A stretch of DNA of 64,000 nt, taken from assembly GCA_037954325.1 (NCBI GenBank), contig JBBMNZ010000015.1, positions 17,478,001 to 17,542,000 on the forward strand, given 5' to 3'. The stretch is from Fistularia commersonii (Eukaryota > Chordata > Actinopteri > Syngnathiformes > Fistulariidae). A model generated the notes under the pieces. The model had not been told where the DNA came from. It worked only from the letters and a program-made list of their open reading frames with translations, and ran no database searches. A program made the position numbers and the translations under genes. This document shows positions 11,175 to 22,473 of the stretch, one piece after another (position 1 is the stretch's first letter; each line of letters begins with the position of its first letter).

Positions 11175-11301
11175 AAGAAGGAGCGGGAGTGCATGCAGCT
11201 CCGCATCACGGTGCTGCGCAGCGAGCTTCAGCGGCAGAGGAAAGCCCTGGGCCGGGAGATGGACCTGCGGCAGAAGGACAGGGCGCAGTTTCACAAGAAA
11301 G
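11175..11301 (+). CDS. uvrag: uvrag internal exon W2: coiled coil
   Basis: The 127-base exon joins W1 in phase 0 and reads KKERECMQLRITVLRSELQR then QRKALGREMDL. This aligns with the human coiled-coil segment that contains the KALGRE core. Leucines at heptad spacing and dense E/K/R are consistent with the helix that zips with Beclin 1. The acceptor is TCCTGCAG at 11167-11174, preceded directly by (TG)13 rather than a normal pyrimidine tract. An upstream AG at 11129-11130 would place TAT TGA (a stop) in frame if used. The donor is AAAG|GTAATA at 11302, leaving one base of a Glu codon. Skipping this exon would shift the frame. A hAT element begins 32 bases into the following intron. Confidence 0.96.
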
Positions 11302-11304
11302 GTA

Positions 11305-11333
11305 ATATTCTAGATATTCTAGATATTCTAGAT
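11305..11333. repeat. 9-bp triplicate ATATTCTAG next to the W2 donor
   Basis: Three consecutive copies of ATATTCTAG begin 3 bases into the intron. The final TTCTAGAT (11326-11333) also forms the left target duplication of the hAT element that follows. Confidence 0.85.
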
Positions 11334-11719
11334 CAGGGGTCGGCAACCCAAACTCTTTAATCTTTACACTGCGGCTCCGAGTGTCTTGGGAAAATAAATT
11401 AGAAATATTTAACTAAAGTGCTATTAAATGTGTAAAGAAGAAAGTATTCACCTGTCCTGTAAATGTGTAAAATTCATCCATGAAACATGCAAACACATAC
11501 AACACACACTGAAAATGGATGGAGTTGCATGAACAGTAGAATTCCATCATATTCTTTTGTAGTGAAGCTGGTGACTTAACTTTAAATTGCACATATTTGC
11601 TAGCAATTAGCTCGCTGGCTTTCACCGCTGCTTCTCTGATTTCTCAGCTCTGGGTGAAAGCGGACGCTGTTTCCTCAGACCTGCCAGCGATTGGTTGATC
11701 TTTTCTCTTCTCAGTTTCT

Positions 11720-11950
11720 TTACAAGCTGTCATATTTTTCGCTCTGATGAGTCTCGTAGCGGCGCCGTATATGATATTCCTTAAATACCGAAACTTGTTG
11801 CAAACACGCCGAGCACAAAGGTTTCCCGTGCGTCTCCGTAAATAAACAGGACGTCGTCAATTTTTCTTTGAAAATTCTACACTTTTTAACTACTTTTCTC
11901 TGTTTTGATAACGACATTTTGGCTAACGAGGGAGTAGAAGGAGGTGGAGA
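11720..11950 (-). pseudogene. hAT transposase N-terminal BED-finger fragment
   Basis: The minus-strand frame reads MSLSKQRKVVKKCRIFKEKL, then HGKPLCSACLQQVSVFKEYH and IRRRYETHQSEKYDSL. The spacing C-x2-C ... H-x5-H is that of the BED-type finger of GTF2IRD2/EPM2AIP1-related hAT transposases. The start Met is plausible from family resemblance. The frame stops soon after the finger and no catalytic domain follows, so it is a remnant. Confidence 0.8.
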
Positions 11951-12124
11951 ACAGGGTGGAAACAACGTCATAACAAGCATCAGGTGGTGCATTGATAACG
12001 TCTGCCGATTGGTCCGTCTCAGTGATGCGGATCGTCGTCTACTCTGACCAAAATAGTGAAAATTCTTGAATTGCATTTAAATGAAAAAAAATCCTTGTCT
12101 CTGATGCATTTTTTCACTTTCGAA

Positions 12125-12600
12125 ATGAGATGAGATGAGAACAACTTTATTTATCTCGAAGGAAATTGTTGCGCCAGAGCTTCAAGCAAAAACATAACAA
12201 TAATAGATAATAGTAGGAAGGACGGAGAATAAGAAATACAATAAAATATAAATTGTCAAGGTTCAGGCTATCAGTGTTTTAAGGTCTTAAGTACAAAGGT
12301 TTGAAGGAAGAGGAATTAAAAAGTCTGATAGCCTCAGGTAGGAAAGACCTCCTGTGGTGTTCAGTGGAGCTCCTTGGTGGAATCAGTCTACGACTGAAAG
12401 AGCTCTGATTGGACGTCAGTGTCCATGCAGGAGGTGATGGACGTTGTCCATGATGCTGAGGAGCATCATGGACAGATCCAACTCTCCTGATGAGCTTGTT
12501 GAGTCTGTTAGCGTCAGCTGTCTTGATCCTGCTGCTCAGCACACAGCAGCGTAGAAGATGACGCTGGACACCACCGAGTGGTGCAAACATCTGCAAAAAT
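12125..12600 (-). mobile_element. Rex1-type LINE fragment (nested in hAT)
   Basis: The minus strand reads ANRLNKLIRRVGSV, SFSRRLIPPRSSTEHHRRSF and LPEAIRLFNSSS, the C-terminal end of the Rex1/Babar (CR1-related) ORF. The + strand begins with AACTTTATTTATCTCGAAGG, the reverse complement of the family's 3' tail. It is 5'-truncated. It lies wholly within the hAT element, so it is the younger insertion. Confidence 0.85.
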
Positions 12601-12799
12601 TATCTTCATCTTCGATCGTCTTTCAAATTATCCCGCGGACCTGGTCGAACCTTCTTTGCGAGCCGGTTCCGGCCCGCGGGCCGTATGTTTGACACCCCTG
12701 TTCTAGAGAAAAGAAACCATGAAAAGCGAATTCCAGCTTCTGAAGGATGCGGCGAGGCGGGACCTCGTTACGAGAAGGGTCTGCTGAGGTTCTCGGTCA

Positions 12800-13090
12800 T
12801 CGGGGTGAAGTCTTGATCTTCTCTTCCTGGTAACTGGACTTGATTTTCTTTCGACCCCTCGTCCGAGAGGCTTCACCTCACGGCCAGAAGGTCCCTGGTC
12901 GGATCCCCGCGGGGGTTCTCATTGCACGGAGTCTCCATGTTCTCCACGTGGGGTTCCACCCACAGTTCACTGGACATCATAAGTTGTCGAGTGGTTGTCG
13001 TTCTCCATAAGAAGGTGAAGGTCTGTAGGTGGTCATGTGATGGATCCAAGGTGAACCCCAGCTCTTGGCCAATCAGGCCTTGAGTTTGAC
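12800..13090. repeat. Dispersed fish repeats (two families)
   Basis: 12810-12880 (TGGTAACTGGACTTGATTTT, GAGAGGCTTCACCTC) resembles the arm at 40435-40493. 12898-13090 (TCTCCATGTTCTCCACGTGG, GGTGAACCCCAGCTC) is a decayed plus-oriented copy of the repeat at 57906-58230. Confidence 0.5.
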
Positions 13091-13124
13091 ACGTGGGATA
13101 GAAGCAGTGGCCGGCGGTCGCAAT

Positions 13125-13235
13125 GATGACGATGTCGAGGTTCTCTTTGGGAGAGGATCAGGAAGATCCATCAGGAGGACGCTACATGTTAGATGTTCTG
13201 GAGAGAAGGTCAGACTGAGAGTGAACGTATCAGAT
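13125..13235 (+). mobile_element. RTE-like LINE fragment
   Basis: GATGTCGAGGTTCTCTTTGG and ACGCTACATGTTAGATGTTC match, in sense orientation, the region encoding VEVLRFSLGVTR ... RGTAHVRCSGEKVR of the LINE at 47217-47915, with an internal deletion. It is dead. Confidence 0.7.
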
Positions 13236-14778
13236 AACATGATTGGGATGAATTGCGGAAAATTCATGGTCGACGCACGCGTTTGATTTATTTTAATACG
13301 ATCAGACCTTTTAAGATGTTCTTGCAGGCCACATTTTGGGCCTTGAGTTTGACCTGTTTTAGATGGACCCCCAAGGGCTCACGTTGAATAACTTTTTTTT
13401 TTTGCATCTCCATCATGAGCCGCTGAACATCACCCGCTGCCCAAATGCAGGTTCTCCTCTTCCGGCTCCTCGGTGTCGGCCTTGTTTACGTCCTGTCCGC
13501 CCACGCAGACCCGAGAATCTCCCAGAGGTTTGTTCCTTTGTGTTCAAACGGCGAAAAAGGCCGCTAATCCCGAGCCTCTTTAGCTGTCACCGCTCCGTCT
13601 CCAGCCTCCCGGACCGGACAGGTGCTCATTAGCAAACAGAAGAGAAGGCATTCTTGCATCTGGCCGGGATCCTGTTGATTCCAACCAGACGCTGAAGCCG
13701 GCCTCTTGTTTAGCTTTCCCAATTAGCCGTCACGCACGTTCCTTTCCTCCCACGGCGGGCAAGAAAAAAAAAAACAACCCGCATTCATCGGAGACAGGAT
13801 ACCGGGGAGGACGGGTGTTTATAGTTTTTCATTCGGCGGCTAATTTCCCCGCCCGCGCGTTTGATTGTGTTTAGATTGCCGCCACATTCCGTCCGATCCG
13901 GATTTATGAAGAGCCTCGATCGGACTTGAAACCCGAATCGCCGTCTCTTCCCGCGGAGGCTCGTCTCAAGCGCTATTAGCTTCCCGTCGGAGGGATACGC
14001 GAATCCTACGCCGTCGGCGGCCGTACGGGGAAACCCTCCGGGTTCCTGGAAACCTTTAATCGACAGCTGAATGTCGGGGGGACGCGCCTCGTTACGCAAC
14101 GTCCCCCCCGGCGCTAACGCCGCCACCGGGCCCATTAGCAAATAACCCAGGAAGCCGGCCTCTCTGCAAACAAACCCAGCCGATGTTTGTGCAGGGTTGG
14201 GTGATATACGCCGGGACGGGAGAGCGAGCGAGCCGCGACTTCCTGCTCCCGCTAATATTGTGGTGACACGTCGGCCAGGTGGAAGGACGGTGCCCGTCCA
14301 TTTATTTTCACATCCTTATTAATCCCCGAAAAAGAAAATATGGAAGGCCCCGTCAGGGACGGCTCGGGGAATCTTTAAATGAACCCGCGGCCTCGTGGAT
14401 CTCGTCACCGCGTGGATCGAGACCACGTGCGCCGCCCGAAACAGGACGCCGACGGGCCCGGTTTTTAGGTCACGGGGAACCCGGGTCTTAGATTTAATCA
14501 TTTCAAACACCTCCTGCTTGTTTTTGGATCAGCCCTATATATTTTCAGTTAGCGTACACGCCTGGGGGAATGTGTACCCACGGAGGCGCTACATATATAT
14601 ATGGCCGTCGTAGCAAAACACGCATTTGTCACGCATGTAGCCGCTTCGGTTATTGCGAAGCTGTACGTTTAACTGGATTTGAGGGATTTCCGGTCGGGGC
14701 CTCGGCACCTGGATGATGTGGGGCGTCCGATCGGGAGGCCAGGATACCGAACACGCACCCAGAGGGTCCGTTACATTC

Positions 14779-14808
14779 AGCTGTTAGCTGTTAGCTGTTA
14801 GCTGTTAG
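14779..14808. repeat. 7-bp tandem repeat AGCTGTT x4
   Basis: Four exact copies of a 7-base unit ending TTAGCGCTA. Confidence 0.9.
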
Positions 14809-16299
14809 CGCTACTGTTATCAGTATGAGATGGTTAGCCCCCTCGCTCTCTCCGGCAGAAGCTCGCCGGGATCTGCACCGGCTTTCTAGGGGAAAGTCGG
14901 GTTCTGCAGACCGTCTTCAAGATCGCGGTCCACACCTGGTCTGCATGTAAGGTGTCAGGACACGACCGGGTTGTGATTTGACTCGGAGTCCATGTTTGGG
15001 TGACGGCTTCTTTAACTTTTGCACATTTAACGCTAGCTAGGAGTCGGCCCCCTCTCACTCCGACACAGAGAGGAAGCCTAGCGGACATAAATCTCCGCTC
15101 TTTTAACCGAATAGGTCTCTGGAGAAAAGCTCAAAACCAGGACGCGGCGGCCATATTGGGACTCAGATCGCAACCTTTCACAGGTCAACGTGCAAATCCC
15201 CAGTTCAGGGAGTTTATGAAAGTGAAAAATGGCGCACCGTCCCCAGTAAATCTGTCGGTTTATATGTAGAAACCTAAATCGCAGCGATTCCAAAATCGGT
15301 ATGAATCACGGTGGAAGTGTGCAGAGAAGAAGCCGAGGCGAGCGTTCCGCCGGCCACCTGTGTCCGCCGACATCCCTCAGCCGACCGCCGTCGTCCCGCC
15401 GATTGACGCCAGCGACGCCCCCCCGGCCCCACGTCCTCCACGGCCCGTAACAGACGCCATATGACCATGACACGGGTTCTTTTTCTTACTCGGCAGATGT
15501 GGATTTTAAATAAGAGCCTCTCTTTCCTCCCCCCTGAGGATGAATGGTTCTGGTGGGGTTTCGCACACTTGTCATAATTTCCTCCCGTCTCATGTCCCTC
15601 CCCTCCCCTCCAACCTCAGCAGACGACATAAATCAGGTCCCTGAATGGCGTTTATTGTGCCGGAGCCACGGTAGTTCTTCTCACGCTCCGCGCCGCGGCC
15701 AGAACTCCTGACCAATAAACGTCAGCCGCCGGGTTCGTCGGCTTTAAGCAACGGTATGCGAGCGCGGCCCCGCAAAGCTCATGTTGAAGCTTTCATCATC
15801 GGCGAGCGGCGCCGCATGCGTGCAGCTGGCTCGCGTCCTGAAGGCAGCGCGCCGCTCGATGTACTCGCCGCTCCGTTATTTACTCAGGTGCGCTTCGGCC
15901 CGCCGCCCTCAGCTCCCCTCCGCTGGATTCGTCGGGATGTGTGAACCAGATCCGGCCTAAAGTGCTTTGGAACCACGGGGTTATAAATGCGGAGCTAGTT
16001 TGCGTGAGGTACAAACCAAAAACACAGATTTGTGATGATGCTATTGGTTATTTGGATGTTTGCGTGCGTGTGTGTCGGGGGTAGCGTTAGCTCGAGAGTG
16101 TTGTTTTTGTTGCACCTAGCATGCACGTGCGCAGCGCAGATCAGGAAAGATGAAGTGCAGGAAACAAACCCTCAAGAGACACCACGGAAAATATTCAACA
16201 GGGATGATAAGAAAGACGGGCGAGAGGCGGAGACAAGCTAAAGACACCCGAAAGCTAAGACCAGGAAATATAACGTAGCGTATGTAGCGCTTAGCTTCT

Positions 16300-16518
16300 T
16301 GTGTTTAATCCTTCTTCTAATCCATCCTTATCCTTGATGCTGTTGTTGTTGTTTTTGGTTTCTCTGCTCTGCTGTCTATTTATTCGTGGATGTCTTTTGC
16401 TATCTTCGAATTGCCTCTCTATTTATATTTAAATTCATATTTAATGACACTACAGCTGTTATGCGGCTGTGATAAAAAGAATTTCCCCTATGGGGATCAA
16501 TAAAGTTTATCTTTTCGT
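16300..16518 (+). mobile_element. Retroelement 3' tail (Rex1-like), plus orientation
   Basis: TATTTATTCGTGGATGTCTT, a TGT repeat, and the end TTTCCCCTATGGGGATCAAT then AAAGTTTATCTTTT. It is the inverted counterpart of 10704-10995, over 5 kb away. A shorter tail of the same kind (CCCCCTGGGGATCAATAAAG) is at 20322-20345. Confidence 0.65.
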
Positions 16519-17620
16519 AAAAAGTGTCGGCAGAAAACAGCACGAAGCCGAATAAATGAAGGCGTCACCTAAAGACGTGACACCCCGAATCTACTTACCG
16601 TATTTTCCAGACTGGAAAAATGTCGTGCCGGCCTTAAAAAAAATACATAGTGAAGAAGAAAAAAAACATATGAGTTTCATTTTTTGGGGGGGAAATTTAT
16701 TTTATAAAATCAGAGACCAAGAACAGACGTTTAATCTTGACAGCCAAGTTATAGCAGTGCTTTTCAAATATTTTCTCTTGCACCCCCCAGAAAGAAGAAA
16801 ACATTTCACGCCCCCTCCACTCTCCGCTGAAACTATAAAAAGTATCATTTTTAAATAAAATTGTGATAATTAGACTTCTGCGTAACATTGTCTCCGTATT
16901 AACATTAAAGAAAAGAAAAAAATAGAAAAATCTCGATCAACTGGCAACTTTATTCACAGAAAAGATTTCAAGTGCATCAATTTGCCGGGAATTTAACAAA
17001 ATTAAATTCTTATACATATATATATATATATATATAACTATTTTTTGACCAACTGGACCATTTGATACCGAAAAATAAAATGAGATAAAATCAATAAATA
17101 ATATTAATACATTCAAATTTATCAGCAGCATTAAACCAGGAGCTCAATATAAAAAGCACTTTAACCTGCAAAACAAAAATGAATTAAAACAATTGGTGCT
17201 GAACTTTGTTTTACTGAGGAAGTCATGCAATGAGCAGGTTTTGCAGTGCACAGTTTTTTTAAAGCCAAGCGCTACAAACGCTTGTTATCTCCGTGCACTT
17301 CATCTCTCCTGCTCTGTGCGCTCGGTGCAAATAAGACCTCCACTGGTGCTCCACTACTTTATAAGTTCTAGTAATAACAATAGAATAGAGAAAAACGGGC
17401 TGAATAGGTGCCTGGTATGTTAACATATCATAGTAACAGTTAGCGTAAACATTAGCGTAAACAACCTAGCATAACAAGTATAGCAAACTCCAAATCACTA
17501 AATCCATCTTCTTCATTTTCGGCGTCACTTCTGAGCAACTCCGGAGGGAGTTGTCAGTTTTTGGGAGGTTGCTGTCCACGTTTTTATAGAGAGGTGGTTG
17601 TGTAGCATGAAGCGAGGGTC

Positions 17621-18050
17621 GGGGGGGGGCAAACGTACGGCCCGCGGGCCAGTACCGGTCCGCCGGGGGAGGCAATCCGGCCCATGGAAGACAATTTGAA
17701 AAAATACTCAAAAATCATGAACTACTTCTTTTATATAAAAATGTAGCTCCTATATTGTCCGCAAGGGGTGCGCAGTTTTAGTCGGTGTTAGCAACATGGC
17801 ACAACACTATGTTTCTCACGCAATGCGGCTTCCGGGTCTGGAAAAAGCAATTTTTACTTCTTGTTAGAAATGTTGCTGCTTTTCCGTTGGACCCGACACC
17901 CTCATCGGCAAGATGTCGTCGTCAAAAAAGAGAAATGTGGATGCGGAGTGTTGAGTTGTCCATGAAAAATGGGCCACTTCTTATTTGTTCCTTGAGGTCA
18001 ATAAGGAACTTGTATGCTTGATGTGGATGCAGCAGGTTTGGCGTTTATCC
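17621..18050 (+). mobile_element. hAT left end with broken BED-type coding
   Basis: It begins with a GGGGGGGCAAACG terminus and GGCCCGCGGGCCAGTACCGG. Coding at 17913-18035 reads MSSSKKRNVDAEC, a stop, then HEKWATSYLFLEVNKELVCL, the same transposase start as at 354-420 but with an in-frame stop. No right end was identified. Base-level similarity to 53-440 shows the two are the same family. Confidence 0.7.
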
Positions 18051-18238
18051 CTCCCAGGACGCCGGCGGTTCTGCGACTCGTCTGTTTTTCTTTCCTCCGA
18101 CGGCGTGTCGCCCATTCCCGAGCTTTTTTTTTTTAAAGTAAATCCTTCTTCGCAGCTGCGGCGAGCGCTTACTGGTGTCACGACAGCGCGCCCGGCGAAC
18201 TCCTGCGGCGTCTCACGGTTCAATCAGCAGATCCGCCC

Positions 18239-18269
18239 TTCTTCTTCTTCTTCTTCTTCTTCTTCTTCC
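18239..18269. repeat. (TTC)n microsatellite
   Basis: About ten TTC units, with pyrimidines on the + strand. Confidence 0.95.
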
Positions 18270-20515
18270 TTTTTCTCCCCCCTTTCCAAATGTGCAACGG
18301 ATTATGTGAGACTTTTGAAGACGCTATTGGTAACGCGCAGCAGTGTAATTTATGCTAACTGTTTCCCAATAGCTTTGATCGGCTGCGTTGTGTTCAATTT
18401 GGCTACAGATGTTTTCCTTTTGGGTGCCAGAGTCAAATATCCGTCAGAAAAATACCGCGGAGGGGGAATAAATCTGCCCATAAACAGCAGCTTGGCGGGA
18501 CCACAGACACTTTTAAGGTCCGGCATTTTTGCATGACAGATGTTAAATTTAATTTTAGGCTTGTTTTACCTTAAAAATGATGTGCCATCTATTGGGGAGT
18601 TTATAAATGTAGTACGTGTGAGTGTTTTATTTCCTGAAATCCAAACCTTCCCGTTGCTACGCCGCTCTCGGGTCCAGTGAGAGCCGGCAGACGCCGGGGT
18701 CACCGAGGGTGCCTTCACACCTCTCGCGGTGTCGTAATCTCCTTGGTCCCGGACCAAAAAAAGAGCCGCACCCTCCCGGGGAGCTCATCTGGATCTGGAA
18801 CACGAGACCTCCTTCCCGTTTCAACGTTCCTGCCAGAGCCGACCGATAATGAGGAACGTCAGCGGAGTCCGCCAAGGGCGTGACGTCGACCCGAGAAGCG
18901 TCGGATCTCAGCGGGCGACGCCAGAGGGACCTCCCCTCGTCTCGTTGTTAGAAGTTACGGCGCGATGCTCCGCCCAGGCGATAAATCCTGGGACGGCCGC
19001 TTAGCAGCGTCGGGAATCCGCTCCGCACGCAGACCCTCGGCTTTATCGGGAAGATCCGATACATATGTTTCGGCAGCGTTGTTTGTCGTCGTCCGACCGC
19101 GGCCGTAACTCAGATGAAAGGATGAATGAATGGCGGAAGGCCAGACTGGACGGGACGCTAAATTAGCTTTCTCGCTAATGTTTGCTCTCCTTGAAAACCC
19201 CAGCTCCTTGAACGCTGGAGGAGCTTTCACAGCTTCTAGAACCTCTCCAGGAACCTCTTTCACGTATGCATACCGCAGATGGTCCATCTTAGAGTAGCGC
19301 CTACTCAGATGACCGGTGGACGTTAGCATAAGCTACGTCCATCACCGGAAGCTTCTTGCATTCTGCGGAGCGACGGTTTCAAAAAACTATCACAGTTTCC
19401 TCGCAACTCACGGCCAAACGGAGCCACCAAGAGGCCCGAGCTCTTCGAGTTGTTTCTACATTTACATTCTACATTTTGGACCAGGATACATCCAGACTTA
19501 GCTAACGGCCAACGGAGTTCTTCAGGGAAAAGATAAAACTCCATGAACGGTGTCGTCCTTCTTCTTCCTCTGCTTTGTTTTGGCGTGGAGCTGAAGGTGC
19601 ACGTCACAGTCGGTCCCTCACTTCCTGTGGGAACCCAGAACTAAAAGGCTCCCCTGGAGGAGGATCCTTCCTGGAATTGAACTTCCAGAGTCCAGTGGCC
19701 TGCGAGGGCTGAACGTCCCACGAGATACGTGAGACGTGTAGGAGTGAATATACATTCGCTCACCCGGGAACCCGCAGGCCAGACGAGGCGGAGGCCCCTC
19801 GCCGCTGATACGGCGGCGGAGACGCTCCCACGCGGCCGAAGCCTCCGAGACCCACAGCTCATGACAGATGTTTGTGCGGAGCTTAAAAAGAAGACAGATT
19901 GTGATTGTTGGCGAGGGCCGAGGTTCTTGGCTCCCCCCGCAGCCGCCCCACCTGGTGGCCGGCCTCCAGGTCTTAGCAGGAAGGAGCTCGCCATCTCCGG
20001 AAGCCCGGGTCGAATTCTGATCCAGCTTCCTCGAATTCGCCGTCTCCCGTTTACTTCCGGACCTCCGTCCGAAGATCTTCCGAAGCGCCTCTTCCGTCAC
20101 GTGTCATTCGGCGGCCGGACGTTAGCGGAAGTCCAGTCGCACCCTGACTTGGCGGTGGAATTGGTCCCGTGACCGAGCTTGTTATTTGAAATGGGTCAAA
20201 TTAATCCGTTTCGGACCCCTGGTTCGGTTACGGGTTTTAAACTGGAAAAATGTACTTTCAGTAGGAGAAATGTAAGCTGGTGCTGGAAGACGGCAGATCA
20301 AATGCTACCCGAGAACATGAATCTCCCCCTGGGGATCAATAAAGTATCCATTCTTTCCTTTACGTCATAAATAGATAATAACAGATACAAAAATAAAAAC
20401 GCAGAATAAAAGATATAAAGAAATTAAGTGGTTTTATGGAGTGTGTTTACTTAAAGATGGGGTGAAGATTGGGGGACTCGACCATTTGTTCCCTCTGAAC
20501 TTCACTTCCTGTCGA

Positions 20516-20864
20516 CACACTGAATGCTACGATGCTATGCTAAACGTACCTTTGCTACGCTTGATGTTTCAACTCGGAGTGAAGTTGTTTCTCTTTCTAA
20601 AACCGTCAATTCGTCCCCGACGCCACTTTAGGGACAGCGACGGCCATGTTGGTGTCAAACGCTCATCCGGCTCATCGTAGCACACTGAATGCTACGATGC
20701 TATGCTAAACGTACCTTTGCTACGCTTGATGTTTCGACTCGGAGTGAAGCCGTTTCTCCTTCTAAAACCGTCAATCCGACCCCGACCAGGCGTCCTGCTG
20801 TCTCGAAACGCCACTTTAGGGACAGCGACGGCCATGTTGGTGTCAAACGCTCATCCCGCTCGCC
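20516..20864. repeat. 165-bp tandem duplication
   Basis: CACACTGAATGCTACGATGC starts at 20516 and again at 20681. The two copies run through GATGTTTC and AGGGACAGCGACGGCCATGT with few differences. The second copy has about 22 extra bases near 20790-20812 (GCGTCCTGCTGTCTCGAAAC). Confidence 0.95.
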
Positions 20865-21193
20865 GCTAACTCAGATCTGAGCTGCGATCACAAAGCATCT
20901 GAAACCAACCGCGTTATTGCGCTCCTAATCCCCAAATAATACTTGTTTTTATTTCCGGTTGTGCTACACCGCCGGGTTTTATTTGTCCGTCCGCCTCTGT
21001 ATTTACGCCGTCTGATGCGTCCTGTAATCCACCTGCATTCCTGTCTGGTTTAGATGTTGAGGAGAGGAAATGGTTTTGTCCCGATCCCAAAAAAACAAGA
21101 CGTTTGATCTCCGCTCGGCGGATGACAACCGCAAACAGCAGCCCACCTGGCGGCGCGCACACATTTAACAGTTTGCCTTCCTCTATCTTTCAG

Positions 21194-21278
21194 AGGAAAG
21201 CTTCTCTGCCCATCACGAGAGCCTGAAGGAGGAGAAGGAGTCGCTCGCCAAGCTGCACAAGGAATGCACCGCCAAGAG
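21194..21278 (+). CDS. uvrag: uvrag internal exon W3: end of coiled coil
   Basis: The 85-base exon completes the split Glu codon and reads EESFSAHHESLKEEKESLAK followed by LHKECTAKR. It corresponds to the human segment ending KECTAKR, where the coiled coil runs into the globular region. The pyrimidine tract and CAG acceptor end at 21193 and the donor AG|GTACGC is at 21279. The last Arg codon is split 2+1 with the next exon. The match is weaker than for neighbouring exons in its first half, as expected for coiled-coil sequence, but phase and the KECTAKR end make the call secure. Confidence 0.95.
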
Positions 21279-22385
21279 GTACGCTAGCCTGTAATTAGCG
21301 ATTCCCGCGTCGGGCGTGTTTTAATGTCTTTCACCCATCGGCCGGGTGAATGATGAGCGCCGGTGTGTTGCTCAACCCTGCGGAGCGGTGATGAAATTAC
21401 ACCCCGGACCCCCGCCGCCGCCGCCGCCGCCGCCGCCGCTCTCTCCAAACAAGGGGATGTTTTTGCGGCGGCCGCCGTCCCGTCACGCGTCCCCCGCTGA
21501 CAGCTCGCGCGCTGTGTTAAAAAAGTCCGGTGTTTGCGTTGGCCGGCGGCGAGGCGTGTGCAGCGGGTGGCGGCCCTGGATACCACCTTGTTTGTCTGAG
21601 AGGAACCTGGCAGTGACAGAAGGTCCACCAGCGGGGGCGGGAAACAGGAAATTAACATCGACACATGCACATCTGCCTCGTATGCATCCCCGGGAAGAAT
21701 CCGAGCTTTCTTTGAATCGACGCGGCGCCGGGAGGGTTAAGTCCGGGCGCCGTTTCTCAACCGGGTCACGTTTCACTCCGCTCGGCGCCGATCCAGCCTA
21801 ATCTGGCACCGTCGACATCGGAGAGCGCGCGCGACTCGACCGCATGCGGATCCGCCGTCCGGGAGACGTGCGGATTTATAACGTCGCCTTCAGGTAACCA
21901 CCTAGCGGGCGGCTTCGGCTCAGGGGCGCTAAAACCTTCTCCTATTTCACCGGCGCATCATCACGCCGCCGCGGGAGGACGGCGGCGGAGAACCCAGGGA
22001 GGAAGTCGGAGTGAAAGGCGAGGAGCCGCGTCCTACAGGACTTACGGGTCAAATAAAAACAATCTGTCGGCATCCAGGTGAATCCTGCACGGTAATACGA
22101 CTCGAAGTATGACCTGAGTTAAGGGTAAACAGCCACGTGGTGCGGTTTCCTTCTCCCTCTAGATGTTCCTCCACCTGCTCCCTGCTCTCGCCATAGATCG
22201 CAACATCATCCGCAAACAACAGAACCGTCAAAATATCGAAATCCAGTTCGCGCTCGCGCCGATCGGGCCCGGCGCCCCTTTCACCGGGAGTTAATCGCCT
22301 TCTCCGAAAGGCCTCGGCCTCCCGTGCTTTTAGCGCTCTTGCCGTTCGAGCGCTAACTCGGCGCCGCTAACTTGTGTCTCCTCAG
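21279..22385 (+). other. uvrag intron W3-W4
   Basis: GTACGC to CTCCTCAG, 1.1 kb. It has a CCG trinucleotide run (21411-21438) and a LINE fragment at 22125-22231. The rest is GC-rich with nothing recognised. Confidence 0.9.
22125..22231 (-). mobile_element. LINE reverse-transcriptase fragment (FADD motif)
   Basis: The minus strand reads MTVLLFADDVAIYGESREQV then EEHLE. FADD is the catalytic motif variant of the RT palm, and ESREQVEE(N/H)LE is diagnostic of the RTE-like family of the other LINE pieces here. It is a short isolated fragment. Confidence 0.8.
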
Positions 22386-22473
22386 AGAGCAGTTCCTCAA
22401 GTCCAACGCCCAGCTGACCTTCCGATGTCGTCAGCTGCTCTCCGAGCTGTCCTACATTTACCCCATCGACGTG
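22386..22473 (+). CDS. uvrag: uvrag internal exon W4: coil-to-BARA junction
   Basis: The 88-base exon reads (R)EQFLKSNAQLTFRCRQLLSE followed by LSYIYPIDV, almost the same as human UVRAG around RCRQLLSELSYIYPID. This highly conserved block opens the C-terminal globular (BARA-like) region of the UVRAG/Vps38 family. The acceptor CTCCTCAG ends at 22385. The donor GTG|GTGAGT at 22474 is near consensus and leaves phase 0. The following intron is only 87 bases and is open in frame (see findings). Confidence 0.97.

Larger units (their letters stand above)
11334..12700 (-). mobile_element. hAT element with 8-bp target duplication
   Basis: The left end is CAGGGGTCGGCAACCC (11334) and the right end is ATGTTTGACACCCCTG (to 12700). 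Flanks TTCTAGAT (11326-11333) and TTCTAGAG (12701-12708) agree at 7 of 8 bases, the length expected for hAT insertion. The minus strand encodes the N-terminal BED-finger region of a transposase (11720-11950). A Rex1 fragment (12125-12600) is nested inside. The two ends match different hAT families seen elsewhere in the window. The rest of the transposase is missing, so it is non-autonomous. Confidence 0.85.
11302..21193 (+). other. uvrag intron W2-W3
   Basis: GTAATA to TTTCAG, 9.9 kb. It carries the hAT/Rex1 nest (11334-12700), dispersed repeats (12800-13235), an inverted retroelement tail (16300-16518), a second BED-type hAT remnant (17621-18050), a TTC run, and a 165-bp tandem duplication (20516-20864). 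I recognise nothing in 13240-16290 except a 7-bp repeat at 14779-14808. 16520-17620 is AT-rich with an AT run at 17014-17036, and 18270-20290 is GC-rich unique-looking DNA. Confidence 0.9.

Noticed and set aside
18622..20172. Several 60-160 codon open frames on both strands
   Set aside because: Mutually overlapping frames in GC-rich DNA with no domain; best explained by few A/T-rich stops.
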